This document shows, piece after piece, positions 42,512 to 50,251 of a stretch of 52,579 nucleotides of DNA. Every line of letters starts with the position of its first letter. Position 1 is the stretch's first letter. The position numbers and the translations under genes are program-made. The notes under the pieces are model-generated. The model saw only the letters and a program-made list of their open reading frames with translations. It had not been told where the DNA came from and searched no databases. Source of the DNA: Deltaproteobacteria bacterium (GTDB taxonomy: Bacteria > Myxococcota_A > Polyangia > Haliangiales > Haliangiaceae). The DNA lies in contig JAKQOD010000766.1 of assembly GCA_029565465.1 (NCBI GenBank), forward strand, positions 1 to 52,579. Direction: 5' to 3'.

Positions 42512-42846
42512 CGTCCGGGTTTCGGACAATAGTTATGGTTTGCAATATCCGTCGTTGCAGTTCGGTGTCGCGGCCTGCACGTGCTCGACTGGCCGCCCAC
42601 AGTCATGCCGCTCGACACATTGTGGCACGCCGTGCTTGCTGGCCCACGGCCGGACACTCCCGGACATGGGTGGACGGATCCTGGACACTTCGGGACAGTG
42701 GCCATGTTCTGGGATTGCCAGCATTGAGCGGCGAGTTGCAACGCAATAGCTAGGTAATACAGCGTCTTGCGCAACAACACGGCCGTATCATGCACACCGC
42801 TGCGAGCTGAGCACGCACTGGCACAAACACTGCAATCTCCTGCTGT
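42512..42846. other. Intergenic region with palindrome and phased GGAC repeats
   Basis: 335 bases before radC, with no convincing gene. It holds the palindrome GTCCG-N5-CGGAC (42513-42527) and five GGAC(A) words at 42652, 42662, 42672, 42683 and 42693, spaced 10-11 bases apart (one helical turn). Confidence 0.5.
42513..42527. repeat. Palindrome GTCCG-N5-CGGAC
   Basis: GTCCGGGTTTCGGAC, starting two bases after the lipoprotein stop. The 17-mer ACGTCCGGGTTTCGGAC occurs again at 29608-29624, and a variant with GAATT in the centre lies at 50193-50207. It could act as a terminator stem here, though no T run follows. Confidence 0.5.
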
Positions 42847-43578
42847 GTGCAAACAACCGGACGAACCTCATCGCAAACCGTTGCGCCACGCGCTGCAAAC
42901 GCGTCGCCTGCTGCGGTTGGCAATGAAGAACGGCCAGCGGAACGCTTGTGGTCGCTGCAAACAACCACCGTGTCCGACGACGAACTACTTGGACTGTTGC
43001 TCGGGTCCGGCACACCTGGGCGGCCTTCGCGGCAAGTAGCGTCACAACTAATTGCCCATGTTGGCAGCTTGCACGAACTTGCGTCGGCCCTCCCACCTGA
43101 GCTCGCGGAGATTCCTGGGGTTGGCTTCATGCGAGCAGCGAGGATCACAGCAGCGTTTGAGCTAGCGCGCCGCGTTTGGTCGGGGCCACCACCACCGCGC
43201 CAAATGCAATCGGCCGACGATGTTTATGCGCTGTTGCGGCCGCGCGTAGCCAATCTTCGGCAAGAAGTGTTCATCGTTATTGCGATTGATGCACGTGGCC
43301 AATGGATCGCTGACTTTGAAGTGGCGCGCGGATCAGTGCTGAGCGTCGAAGTATTTCCACGCGAAGTTTTCCGGCCGCTGATCAGGGTCGCTGCCGCCGC
43401 TGGTGTGATCGCACACAATCATCCGTCTGGAGATCCATCACCCAGCCCGGAAGATTTGCTGCTCACTCGACGCTTGCGGGAAGTCGCAACTGTTGTCGGC
43501 ATTCCGCTCGTCGATCACGTCGTCGTCGCACGCGACGGATTTGTATCCATCGCGCAAGAAATGGGGCCGGAGTTTTAA
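42847..43578 (+). CDS. radC: RadC family JAMM/MPN+ protein (UPF0758)
   Basis: Predicted 243-aa protein from a GTG. An N-terminal helix-hairpin-helix-like region (GSLHELASALPPELAEIPGV) leads to the JAB/MPN domain with the metal motif AHNHPSGDPSPSPED (HxH...D). The Glu expected upstream is probably in RQEVFIV. DHVVVARDGFVS closes the domain, as is typical of RadC. RadC was once linked to DNA repair, but its real function is not established; some relatives travel with mobile elements. The first 30 residues look less conserved, so the true start may lie downstream. Confidence 0.95.
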   Translation: MQTTGRTSSQTVAPRAANASPAAVGNEERPAERLWSLQTTTVSDDELLGLLLGSGTPGRPSRQVASQLIAHVGSLHELASALPPELAEIPGVGFMRAARITAAFELARRVWSGPPPPRQMQSADDVYALLRPRVANLRQEVFIVIAIDARGQWIADFEVARGSVLSVEVFPREVFRPLIRVAAAAGVIAHNHPSGDPSPSPEDLLLTRRLREVATVVGIPLVDHVVVARDGFVSIAQEMGPEF

Positions 43579-43579
43579 C

Positions 43580-44083
43580 CTAGTACTCGCAGTTGCCCAT
43601 GTTGCAGGTCATGCCCGACGGACACGTATTGGCAGTTGTACAGGCTACATTGCAAACCGCTTGCACGGTGTACGTAGTGTTTGGCATCAGGGCGCCCGAT
43701 GGCGTGCGATTGACAAATTGGTTGCATTTAGGCACGCCGGTGACGCCACCAGTAAACAACGCCAAACACTTAGGATCATCGAGCGAAACATCCGTACCAC
43801 CGGCGATCATGCTGTTGGCATCCGTCATGAACATGGCGTTCATATGGCAAATTGCGCTGCAGAAACCGGCGGCAGCACCAGGCTTGATCAAACAACCAGG
43901 CGTGCTCGCTGGGCAGTCTTGCGACGTTACGCACCGCTGGCCAAGGCCAACGAGCGGGGCCGGCGCATCAGCGACCACCGCATCGATCGGTTTAGCGTCG
44001 ATTGCCGCATCGACCTTGGTATCGCTGCCGCTACCGCACGCTGCAACCAGCATAGTGAAAACTAAAGCCATTGGTTTTTTCAT
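43580..44083 (-). CDS. Cys-rich lipoprotein with Asp/Ala linker (paralogue of the 4.8-kb gene)
   Basis: Predicted 167-aa lipoprotein. The lipobox is MLVAAC (Cys16, then Gly). A linker of repeated Asp-Ala steps (VDAAIDAKPIDAVVADAPAP) leads to a Cys-rich domain starting LVGLGQRC and ending with CPSGMTCNMGNCEY. Order, length and Cys spacing match the gene at 4846-5385. Convergent with radC, with a one-base gap between the stops. Confidence 0.8.
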   Translation of the reverse strand: MKKPMALVFTMLVAACGSGSDTKVDAAIDAKPIDAVVADAPAPLVGLGQRCVTSQDCPASTPGCLIKPGAAAGFCSAICHMNAMFMTDANSMIAGGTDVSLDDPKCLALFTGGVTGVPKCNQFVNRTPSGALMPNTTYTVQAVCNVACTTANTCPSGMTCNMGNCEY

Positions 44084-44176
44084 AGAAGATGCTTGTCGCG
44101 CAGCTGGGCACTGCAGGCCAACAACAAGCGAATGACATCGTATTACTCAGGCCAAGGGCGACGCTTTATGTATGGA

Positions 44177-45328
44177 TTATGGTGCGCTGACGCCGTACTC
44201 ACGCAAGATCTCGTCGGTGTGCTGGCCCAAGGTGGGCGGCGCACTAGTGGTTAGCGGCGCACCCAGCGGGGTTCGAACTTGCGTGATCTGGCCCACGCCA
44301 GGGCCGCCATCCATCGTGAAAAACACCTCGCGCGCTTGATGCAGAGGCAGTGCCGCAAGTTCATTGGGTTCAACCACGGGCTCGGCGCAGCAGTCATGAG
44401 CTGCAAGAATCGTTGTCCATTCGGCAAGGGTTTTCGTTGCGAACACCAGGGCGAGGTCTGCCCGCGTCGCGGCTTGTTGTTGCTGGTTGCCAGCGAGTTC
44501 CGCAACGCTCGGCGTGCGCCCAAGCGCTGTGTTAAGTGCGATCCAGAATTTGGGTTCAAGTGCACCAATGGCAAGATAACGATCGTCGCTGGTTCGATAA
44601 ACGCCATACGCAGCAGCAGCACCGTTGAGCATTTCGGTTGCACGCGATGGTGTCACCCCGCAGTCGAGGTTGCCAAGCTCGGCCGAGAGCAACGTAAGTG
44701 CGCCTTCGGTCATCGAAATATCGAGCAGCGTGCCAACGCCTGTGCGTTCGCGCGCAAACAACGCGGCGAGAATACCGGTGGCGCTCCAAAGAGCACCGCC
44801 CGCAAGATCAGCGATTTGCACGCCCGGCATCATGGGTGCGCCGTTGCGTGTGCCGCCCATGGCGAGCACGCCAGCAAGCGCGATGTAATTGAGGTCGTGG
44901 CCCGCACGTTCGCGATACGGGCCGGTTTGGCCGTAACCGCTGATCGAACACATGATGATGCGTGGATTGATCGCGCGCAGCGTGTCCCAGTCGAGCCCCA
45001 ACTTGGCCATCACGCCGGGGCGAAAGCTTTCAACGACAACATCGGCTTTGGCCACCATCTGCAAAAACACCGCGCGGCCAGCAGGCTCTTTTAGATCGAG
45101 CGCCATCGAGCGTTTGCCGCGGTTCACGGCAAGATAGCGCCCAGCAACGCCGCCTTTCGCTGGTGGAAACGCACGCAAATAGTCTCCGACCCGCGGATCT
45201 TCGATCTTCACAACATCCGCACCCAGGTCCGCCAGCATCATTGTCAAAAACGGCCCCGGCAGCAGTCGCGACAGATCCAGCACCCGCACACCTTGCAACG
45301 CATGACCCAGCGGCGAAACGTTCGTCAT
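44177..45328 (-). CDS. CaiB/BaiF family CoA-transferase or acyl-CoA racemase
   Basis: Predicted 383-aa class III CoA-transferase fold. The N-terminus [33 protein letters not shown] is typical, with [11 protein letters not shown] and the active-site segment [11 protein letters not shown] (the His-Asp region used by alpha-methylacyl-CoA racemase). These enzymes move CoA between acids or invert the alpha carbon of branched acyl-CoAs. The sequence leans toward racemase, since GHDLNY is the racemase-like form. It lies alone, so the pathway is not shown; branched fatty-acid breakdown is plausible. Confidence 0.9.
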   Translation of the reverse strand: MTNVSPLGHALQGVRVLDLSRLLPGPFLTMMLADLGADVVKIEDPRVGDYLRAFPPAKGGVAGRYLAVNRGKRSMALDLKEPAGRAVFLQMVAKADVVVESFRPGVMAKLGLDWDTLRAINPRIIMCSISGYGQTGPYRERAGHDLNYIALAGVLAMGGTRNGAPMMPGVQIADLAGGALWSATGILAALFARERTGVGTLLDISMTEGALTLLSAELGNLDCGVTPSRATEMLNGAAAAYGVYRTSDDRYLAIGALEPKFWIALNTALGRTPSVAELAGNQQQQAATRADLALVFATKTLAEWTTILAAHDCCAEPVVEPNELAALPLHQAREVFFTMDGGPGVGQITQVRTPLGAPLTTSAPPTLGQHTDEILREYGVSAP

Positions 45329-45415
45329 CCTTGTACTCTCGGCTCCCTGCCCGCGTTTTACAATTCCGCCTACTCGTTAACGTGTAGCGTGCTTTGCCAG
45401 CCGATCGATTGGCGC

Positions 45416-45469
45416 CGTGGTTCGGGTCGCACCCACCCGTCCCGTGGTTCGGGTCGCACCCACCCGTCC
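45416..45469. repeat. Exact 27-bp direct duplication
   Basis: CGTGGTTCGGGTCGCACCC plus eight more bases, repeated twice without a mismatch (45416-45442 and 45443-45469). It lies about 70 bases before the next gene start. The repeat may be a recent slippage event or a tandem binding site. Confidence 0.85.
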
Positions 45470-45539
45470 AAAAATCAACAATGATTTCAAATGCATAAGT
45501 TGGGATGCAACCTGGGAACGTTGCCGGTGTCTTGGAGTG

Positions 45540-46424
45540 ATGCGCGCATTGCTTTGGGCCACGGTGGCAAGCCTGGCAAGCCTCACGGCCACTGCCTCAG
45601 GCTGTCGAACGTATGACCCGGTGGCGGAAACGCCGCATCGCACCGTGCGCAATTTGCCGGAAGCGATTCGGCTGATCTTGGCCGAGAACAGCAACACCAA
45701 AGTCTTTGCGGTTGGTGAGTATCATCCAACTAAACGCAGCGCCAACGTGCCGGCGCCAAGCACGCTGTTTCGCACCGACGTGTTGCCCGTGCTGGATCTG
45801 GTGGCTAAACATCTCGTGATCGAATCGTGGATCGACGACGGTTCATGGTCAGCGCCGGTGTCCGCGCTAGCGCGGCAAGTCACGCTGGCGATCGACCGTC
45901 CGCAAAACGCGGCGCTGATGCCAGCTCGAGCGCCAGCATTCTCGTCGATGGCGTTGCATCTGTTGCAAATGACGCCGATCGAACAAGACAGCCTGCTCGA
46001 CCGCCGCGGCCGCGTCGATTTCTTCCGTTTGTTAACCACCATCACATCGAAGCTCGGCGAAACCACGCTGCGCACCGTCGAACGCTTCCCAACCGATGCC
46101 GTGGTGGTCTACGGCGGCGCCTTACACAACGATCTTTTCCCGCGCTGGCCCTTCGACATCTTCTCCTACGCGCTACCACTGCAGCAGAAACTGCACGGCA
46201 ACGTGGTCGAGATCGATTTGGTCGTGCCCGAAATCGCAGCCAACAATCCCGCCACTGCCAACCAGCCCTGGCTAGCATTGCTGCCCGCGGCTGGTCCTGA
46301 CCACGTCGTTGTCTACCAACCTGGTCCGCATAGCTATGTAATCATTACACAAACTACCGACCCACGAAATCCAGCAACGATTCCACTGGGCGGCCTGCGC
46401 ATGCCGCTCAAGGCATTTGAGTAA
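45540..46424 (+). CDS. Lipoprotein, tentatively ChaN/Tiki-like
   Basis: Predicted 294-aa lipoprotein. I chose the ATG at 45540 because a signal peptide with lipobox TASGC (Cys22) follows; the longer frame would include the 27-bp duplication. Mature motifs VFAVGEYHPTK and LVIESWIDDG, and later YGGALHNDLFP, recall the ChaN/EreA/Tiki-like superfamily (GE-x-H near the start, Glu later), which includes haem-binding lipoproteins and esterases. The match is weak, so the function stays open. Confidence 0.7.
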   Translation: MRALLWATVASLASLTATASGCRTYDPVAETPHRTVRNLPEAIRLILAENSNTKVFAVGEYHPTKRSANVPAPSTLFRTDVLPVLDLVAKHLVIESWIDDGSWSAPVSALARQVTLAIDRPQNAALMPARAPAFSSMALHLLQMTPIEQDSLLDRRGRVDFFRLLTTITSKLGETTLRTVERFPTDAVVVYGGALHNDLFPRWPFDIFSYALPLQQKLHGNVVEIDLVVPEIAANNPATANQPWLALLPAAGPDHVVVYQPGPHSYVIITQTTDPRNPATIPLGGLRMPLKAFE

Positions 46425-46487
46425 CCCTTCTGCGCTGCGCTACTTCGGGCCTAGCCAGCGGGGGGCCTGCCGTGGTTACTTCGCGCC

Positions 46488-47372
46488 ATGATTTCAAGGC
46501 AACGCAACGCAAGGCCAAGCAAGGTGCCCGATCTGACCTTGCCCGATGACACCACCTTGCGCGCCTGGGCACTAGCGTATCTGCGCCACGCCCCGATGTC
46601 GCTGACGCTGCGCGAAGTGAATCGCTTGGTTGCCATCGAAGCGCTTGGCCCCGTCGAAGGCGCCACCCTCGACGTCGGCTGCGGCGACGGCTACTGGTGG
46701 ACGCTGCGCGATCATGCTGGTCAGTCGATCTACGGCATCGACATCTCGGCCCGTGAAATCGCACAGGCCAAACAACGCATCAACGCCGAACTCACCGACG
46801 TTTCCGCCGAGCAACCGTTTCCAGACCAACGCTTTGCACAGATCATTGGCAATTGTTCACTCGAACATGTGCCCGATATCGACGCTGCGCTGGCCAACCT
46901 GCGTGCATCGGCCGCACCTGGCGCACGGCTCGTGATGTTTGTGCCAACGCCTCAGTGGGCCTATCAAGGCCGCATGCAATCACTGTTGCTCAAACACTTG
47001 CCACGCGTTGCAATGACCGTCGCGGGCGCCATGAACGGCTTTTTTCAGCACTGGCATTTGTACGATCAAAAAGTATGGCGCCGGTTGTTGGCGCAAAACG
47101 GCTGGAAGGTCGACTCGGTGTTGGGTCTTGGCTCGCAGCGCTCGGAATTTTTGTTCCGCATGTTTATGCCGCCGGCGTTTTTGCAATTCATCGCCAAAAA
47201 AGCCACCGGCCACTACCCAGCCAAGCTGTACAAGTACCTGCCCGACGCCGCACTCGCGCCGCTTACCAAGCTGGTGAGCTGGGCGGTGCAAGATCCGTTG
47301 GTGCCACCGGATTCGCCACACGCCTACGAGTACATGATCATTGCTAGCTGCGGTGAAGTTCAACCACTATGA
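46488..47372 (+). CDS. Class I SAM-dependent methyltransferase
   Basis: Predicted 294-aa cytoplasmic enzyme. The SAM motif LDVGCGDGYWW (about residues 61-71) is followed by YGIDISAREI, GNCSLEHVPDIDAAL and GARLVMFVPTP, the usual order of the Methyltransf_11 fold. The C-terminal 120 residues form a substrate-binding extension with FFQHWHLYD. The start follows a gap after the ChaN-like gene. It is the first gene of a three-gene unit overlapping by four and then one base. Confidence 0.88.
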   Translation: MISRQRNARPSKVPDLTLPDDTTLRAWALAYLRHAPMSLTLREVNRLVAIEALGPVEGATLDVGCGDGYWWTLRDHAGQSIYGIDISAREIAQAKQRINAELTDVSAEQPFPDQRFAQIIGNCSLEHVPDIDAALANLRASAAPGARLVMFVPTPQWAYQGRMQSLLLKHLPRVAMTVAGAMNGFFQHWHLYDQKVWRRLLAQNGWKVDSVLGLGSQRSEFLFRMFMPPAFLQFIAKKATGHYPAKLYKYLPDAALAPLTKLVSWAVQDPLVPPDSPHAYEYMIIASCGEVQPL

Positions 47373-48094
47373 GCGCCGTCGACGATAACGACTATTTCAG
47401 CAATCACGCCCGGGCGCGCCGCTTTCCTTGGTCGCTGTATCACGCGCCACTTGAACGTAACCTTGCAAAGTTTTTGCGCACCGTTGCCGACGAACATCCA
47501 ACCGGCCATGTGCTCGTCGTTGGCTGCGGCTTGTTGCACGAAATCGACAACGCGCCCAAAGGCTTAACCTTTTCCGTCGCTGATATCGACCCGCGCGCCG
47601 TCGAAGCCGTGATGGCGCGCAACGATCCACGCATCGTTGCCGGCCACGTGGTGCCACCGGAAGTTCCTCTCGACGCCGGCCTTGCTGCGTCGCGTGGCGG
47701 TAGCGACCGGCGGGCTGCAAGTTCGGGCGACGGCGATCGCAAACGTACAGATCGCCGCGGCAAGTTCGCAGCAATCTACGCCAAAGAAGTTGTCGAACAC
47801 GTACTGGCGTGGCCGCTGTGGCTCGTCGGGTTGCGCCGTTCGTTGCTGCCTGGTGGGCGCTTGTGGCTCAGCACGCCGAACTATGGTGAACCGTGGTTGC
47901 CCGCCGTCGAGTCCACCGCACTCGAATTGATCGCGCGCCGCGATGGCTTTTCGCGGCGCGACATTCACCCAACTCGCTTTTCCGCCGCAGCGTTGCAGCG
48001 CGGCATGATTGCTGCCGGCTTTCACGACGTGCACACCAGCATCGTGATGCCGCGCTTCGCGATCACCGGCTGGGGCACTGCGCCGCAGCAATAA
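47369..48094 (+). CDS. Methyltransferase-fold protein, second of the operon
   Basis: Predicted 241-aa class I methyltransferase. The glycine motif HVLVVGCGLLHEID is followed by an acidic end (VADIDPRAVEA) and YAKEVVEHVLAWPLW. A Ser/Arg/Asp-rich insertion of about 25 residues (near 108-130) breaks the fold between the second and third beta strands. The ATG overlaps the upstream stop by four bases (ATGA). Two methyltransferases in tandem suggest sequential methylation of one product, but the substrate is unknown. Confidence 0.8.
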   Translation: MSAVDDNDYFSNHARARRFPWSLYHAPLERNLAKFLRTVADEHPTGHVLVVGCGLLHEIDNAPKGLTFSVADIDPRAVEAVMARNDPRIVAGHVVPPEVPLDAGLAASRGGSDRRAASSGDGDRKRTDRRGKFAAIYAKEVVEHVLAWPLWLVGLRRSLLPGGRLWLSTPNYGEPWLPAVESTALELIARRDGFSRRDIHPTRFSAAALQRGMIAAGFHDVHTSIVMPRFAITGWGTAPQQ

Positions 48095-48948
48095 TGCGTT
48101 GTGCTGGAGTAACAGTAACGCTGGCGCTTGCTACGAGTTGCAAAGCGCATCAAGCGGCTTGGCCGAATGCAACGCAAGCGCGCTGCGATGCAACGGCCGA
48201 ACAAGTCGCTTGTCTATATCAATCCAATACCATCGTCGCTGCTTGGTTTTCTCGTGACGTCCACTGGCAAGTGCCAGCCGGTCAGCCACCGCGCCAGGGT
48301 TGGCCCGCGGTCATCTTATTCCAAGGCTCACTCTTTTCGGCTGAGCGCGCCTGGGCCGCGCAGCGCACTGATGCATTCGGTGCCTACTATCAAACTGAAA
48401 CTGTACGCACACTGCTCGAGCATGGCTTTGCGGTGCTAACGCCGGAAACCAAATTTGGTGGCCATTCGTTTTGGGATACCAACGTCTTGCCTTTCGTGTG
48501 GGCATGGCGCAGCTCACCCGATCACGCACTCATGAAGCAGCTATTTGCCGACATCGAGCGTGGTGCCTTTGGTCCGCTAAACCCTCGTGAACTATTCGCC
48601 GCCGGCATTTCAAGCGGCGGCTACATGACGAGCCGCATGGCGCAAGCCTACCCCGAAAGGTTTCGTGCGCTAGCCATCGCTTCTGCTGCATGGGCGACGT
48701 GTGCGGGGCTACTCTGTAGCGTCCCTGATCGACTGCCAACGGCGCATCCACCAACGCTGTTTTTGCACGGCGAGCAAGATCATGTTGTTCCAATTGAGAC
48801 TGCACGCGCGTATGACGCCGCGCTTCGAAAGCAAGGCTTGGTCAGCATCCTGCGCGCGGACCCAGCCGCGGGCCATGGGTGGACAAGCACCGCACCGACG
48901 ACGATTCTCCAGTTTTTTTCGTTCTATCGCACGGCACCTAGCTACTAA
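48094..48948 (+). CDS. Alpha/beta-hydrolase lipoprotein
   Basis: Predicted 284-aa lipoprotein. The ATG at 48094 shares one base with the methyltransferase stop (TAATG); the longer frame upstream is Arg/His-rich and non-coding. The lipobox is LALATSC (Cys16, then Lys). The enzyme has Ser173 in GISSGGYM, GEQDHVVP with the likely acid residue, and AAGHGW with the catalytic His. It resembles the PHB-depolymerase/LpqC-type esterases elsewhere in the window. Coupling with two methyltransferases is unusual for a surface lipoprotein. Confidence 0.82.
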   Translation: MRCAGVTVTLALATSCKAHQAAWPNATQARCDATAEQVACLYQSNTIVAAWFSRDVHWQVPAGQPPRQGWPAVILFQGSLFSAERAWAAQRTDAFGAYYQTETVRTLLEHGFAVLTPETKFGGHSFWDTNVLPFVWAWRSSPDHALMKQLFADIERGAFGPLNPRELFAAGISSGGYMTSRMAQAYPERFRALAIASAAWATCAGLLCSVPDRLPTAHPPTLFLHGEQDHVVPIETARAYDAALRKQGLVSILRADPAAGHGWTSTAPTTILQFFSFYRTAPSY

Positions 48949-48987
48949 CGTTGCTTGGGCCTTGGACAACGTTGGAGCGCAACACGC

Positions 48988-49617
48988 CTACATCAACGTC
49001 GCGCTGATCACGCGGTCGATTCGGAACTGGCGTTCGGCTTTGGTGTCAAGGTCATCGCAGTTGAGCAAAGTCTGGGTGCGTTCGCACACGATGTTGCGAA
49101 TGCGTACCAGCCGGGGCGATTCGTGGCCATTGGTTTTACGATACACGATGCGCAAGGTGCGCTGCTCAAACCACGCCGTTTCGACTGCGCGCCGCACCGC
49201 CGGTGGGCAAGGCAGCGTCGGCACGCCAACAATCTGTAAATCGCGCAAGTGATCAAGTAATTCGCGTTGCGCCGACGACGACAGTGCAGCGCGCACTTTG
49301 TCGCTCGCACTTTTCAGCGTCTCGGTGAACGGGATCGTGCGCTGCACCAATGCAGCATTTGCCAACGCGACCAACACAGCAGCTTCGCGCGCTGAGAAGT
49401 TAATCGGTGGCAGTTGATAGCTTTTGTCGAGCGCATAACCGCCGCCGCGGCCACGATCGGCGCGAATCGGCACGCCGGCATCCTGCAACGCGGCCAGGTC
49501 GCGATAGATCGTGCGCAACGTAACGCCAAATTGTTCCGCCAAGGTTTCAGCGGTGACGCCCGTGCGTCGTGCCCGTAACGCTTCCGCTAATGCAAACAGC
49601 CGCGATTTTTTCCTCAT
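48988..49617 (-). CDS. YafY-type transcriptional regulator (HTH plus WYL domain)
   Basis: Predicted 209-aa DNA-binding protein. The N-terminal winged helix-turn-helix (TAETLAEQFGVTLRTIYRDL) and DRGRGGGYAL match DeoR/YafY regulators. The C-terminal half contains a WYL-like module (EQRTLRIVYRKTNG). WYL domains bind ligands such as nucleic acids or small metabolites. CTGACA repeats lie upstream both of this gene and of the neighbouring SnoaL-like gene and may be its operators. Confidence 0.92.
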   Translation of the reverse strand: MRKKSRLFALAEALRARRTGVTAETLAEQFGVTLRTIYRDLAALQDAGVPIRADRGRGGGYALDKSYQLPPINFSAREAAVLVALANAALVQRTIPFTETLKSASDKVRAALSSSAQRELLDHLRDLQIVGVPTLPCPPAVRRAVETAWFEQRTLRIVYRKTNGHESPRLVRIRNIVCERTQTLLNCDDLDTKAERQFRIDRVISATLM

Positions 49618-49624
49618 CGATTAA

Positions 49625-49641
49625 CTGACAATAACCTGACA
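49625..49641. promoter_or_regulatory. CTGACA direct repeat upstream of the regulator gene
   Basis: Two CTGACA words at 49625-49630 and 49636-49641, one helical turn apart (11 bp), eight bases before the regulator start. A candidate autoregulatory operator. Confidence 0.4.
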
Positions 49642-49699
49642 TCACGGCGTGCGCAATCGTTACGCAACGCTGCCGCGCTGCGACCACAAAAGCAACGCG

Positions 49700-50089
49700 T
49701 CAGCCCTTCGGCGCTAACATCGATGCCATCTGCTGATGGATCAACTGCACAGCTTTGAGCGGCCGAATCATCACTTTAAAATCGACGATGCGACCGTCGG
49801 GATTCCAGTGAATCAAGTCAACACCGTTGACGAAAATGCCCCCGAGCGTGACTTCGAATTCGAGAGCAGCATCGGCGCTGCCGACGATCTCGCGCACATA
49901 GCGAAAGGCGGGATTGTAGAACACCGCGATTGCAGCTTGCAGATACTGCAGCGTCACGGCTTTGCCAGCGAGGGGCGTGTGCATCACGGGTGAATGAAAC
50001 ACCACATCATCGGCCAGCAAGTTTGCCAGTCCTGCGTGATCACGGTCAGCTACAATTTGGTGCCAACGCTCGATAGGGTTGTTTTGCAT
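49700..50089 (-). CDS. SnoaL-like (NTF2-fold) protein
   Basis: Predicted 129-aa protein of the NTF2/SnoaL fold. Marks: IERWHQIVADRDHAGLANLL, LADDVVFHSPVMHTPLAGK and the C-terminal DFKVMIRPLKAV. Members of the fold are small enzymes or ligand-binding proteins (isomerases, cyclases) with many substrates. The gene precedes the YafY-type regulator on the same strand with an 82-base gap, so the two probably form a regulated pair. Confidence 0.88.
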   Translation of the reverse strand: MQNNPIERWHQIVADRDHAGLANLLADDVVFHSPVMHTPLAGKAVTLQYLQAAIAVFYNPAFRYVREIVGSADAALEFEVTLGGIFVNGVDLIHWNPDGRIVDFKVMIRPLKAVQLIHQQMASMLAPKG

Positions 50090-50135
50090 GCGCTGCTACT
50101 TTAGTAACGCAATACTGAAATGGGTGAGGACATAG

Positions 50136-50155
50136 CTGACACATTTCAGCTGACA
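50136..50155. promoter_or_regulatory. CTGACA direct repeat upstream of the SnoaL-like gene
   Basis: CTGACA at 50136-50141 and 50150-50155 (14-bp period), about 47 bases before the start at 50089. It matches the word found before the regulator gene. Confidence 0.4.
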
Positions 50156-50192
50156 GGTGCGCAAACACTTACCGAGAATCGAAGCGCAGGAT

Positions 50193-50226
50193 GTCCGGAA
50201 TTCGGACGTTGAGGTACGAATCGTAC
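50193..50226. promoter_or_regulatory. Two palindromes upstream of the lipoprotein gene
   Basis: GTCCGGAATTCGGAC (50193-50207) and GTACGAATCGTAC (50214-50226) are perfect palindromes 26-59 bases before the ATG at 50252. They may be operators. The first is a variant of the repeat at 42513 and 29610. Confidence 0.4.
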
Positions 50227-50251
50227 GAGACGTTCTGATAGGCTTGCAACC

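Noticed and set aside
47893..48093. N-terminal extension of the hydrolase lipoprotein
   Set aside because: It overlaps the methyltransferase gene and is Arg/His-rich; the signal peptide begins at 48094.
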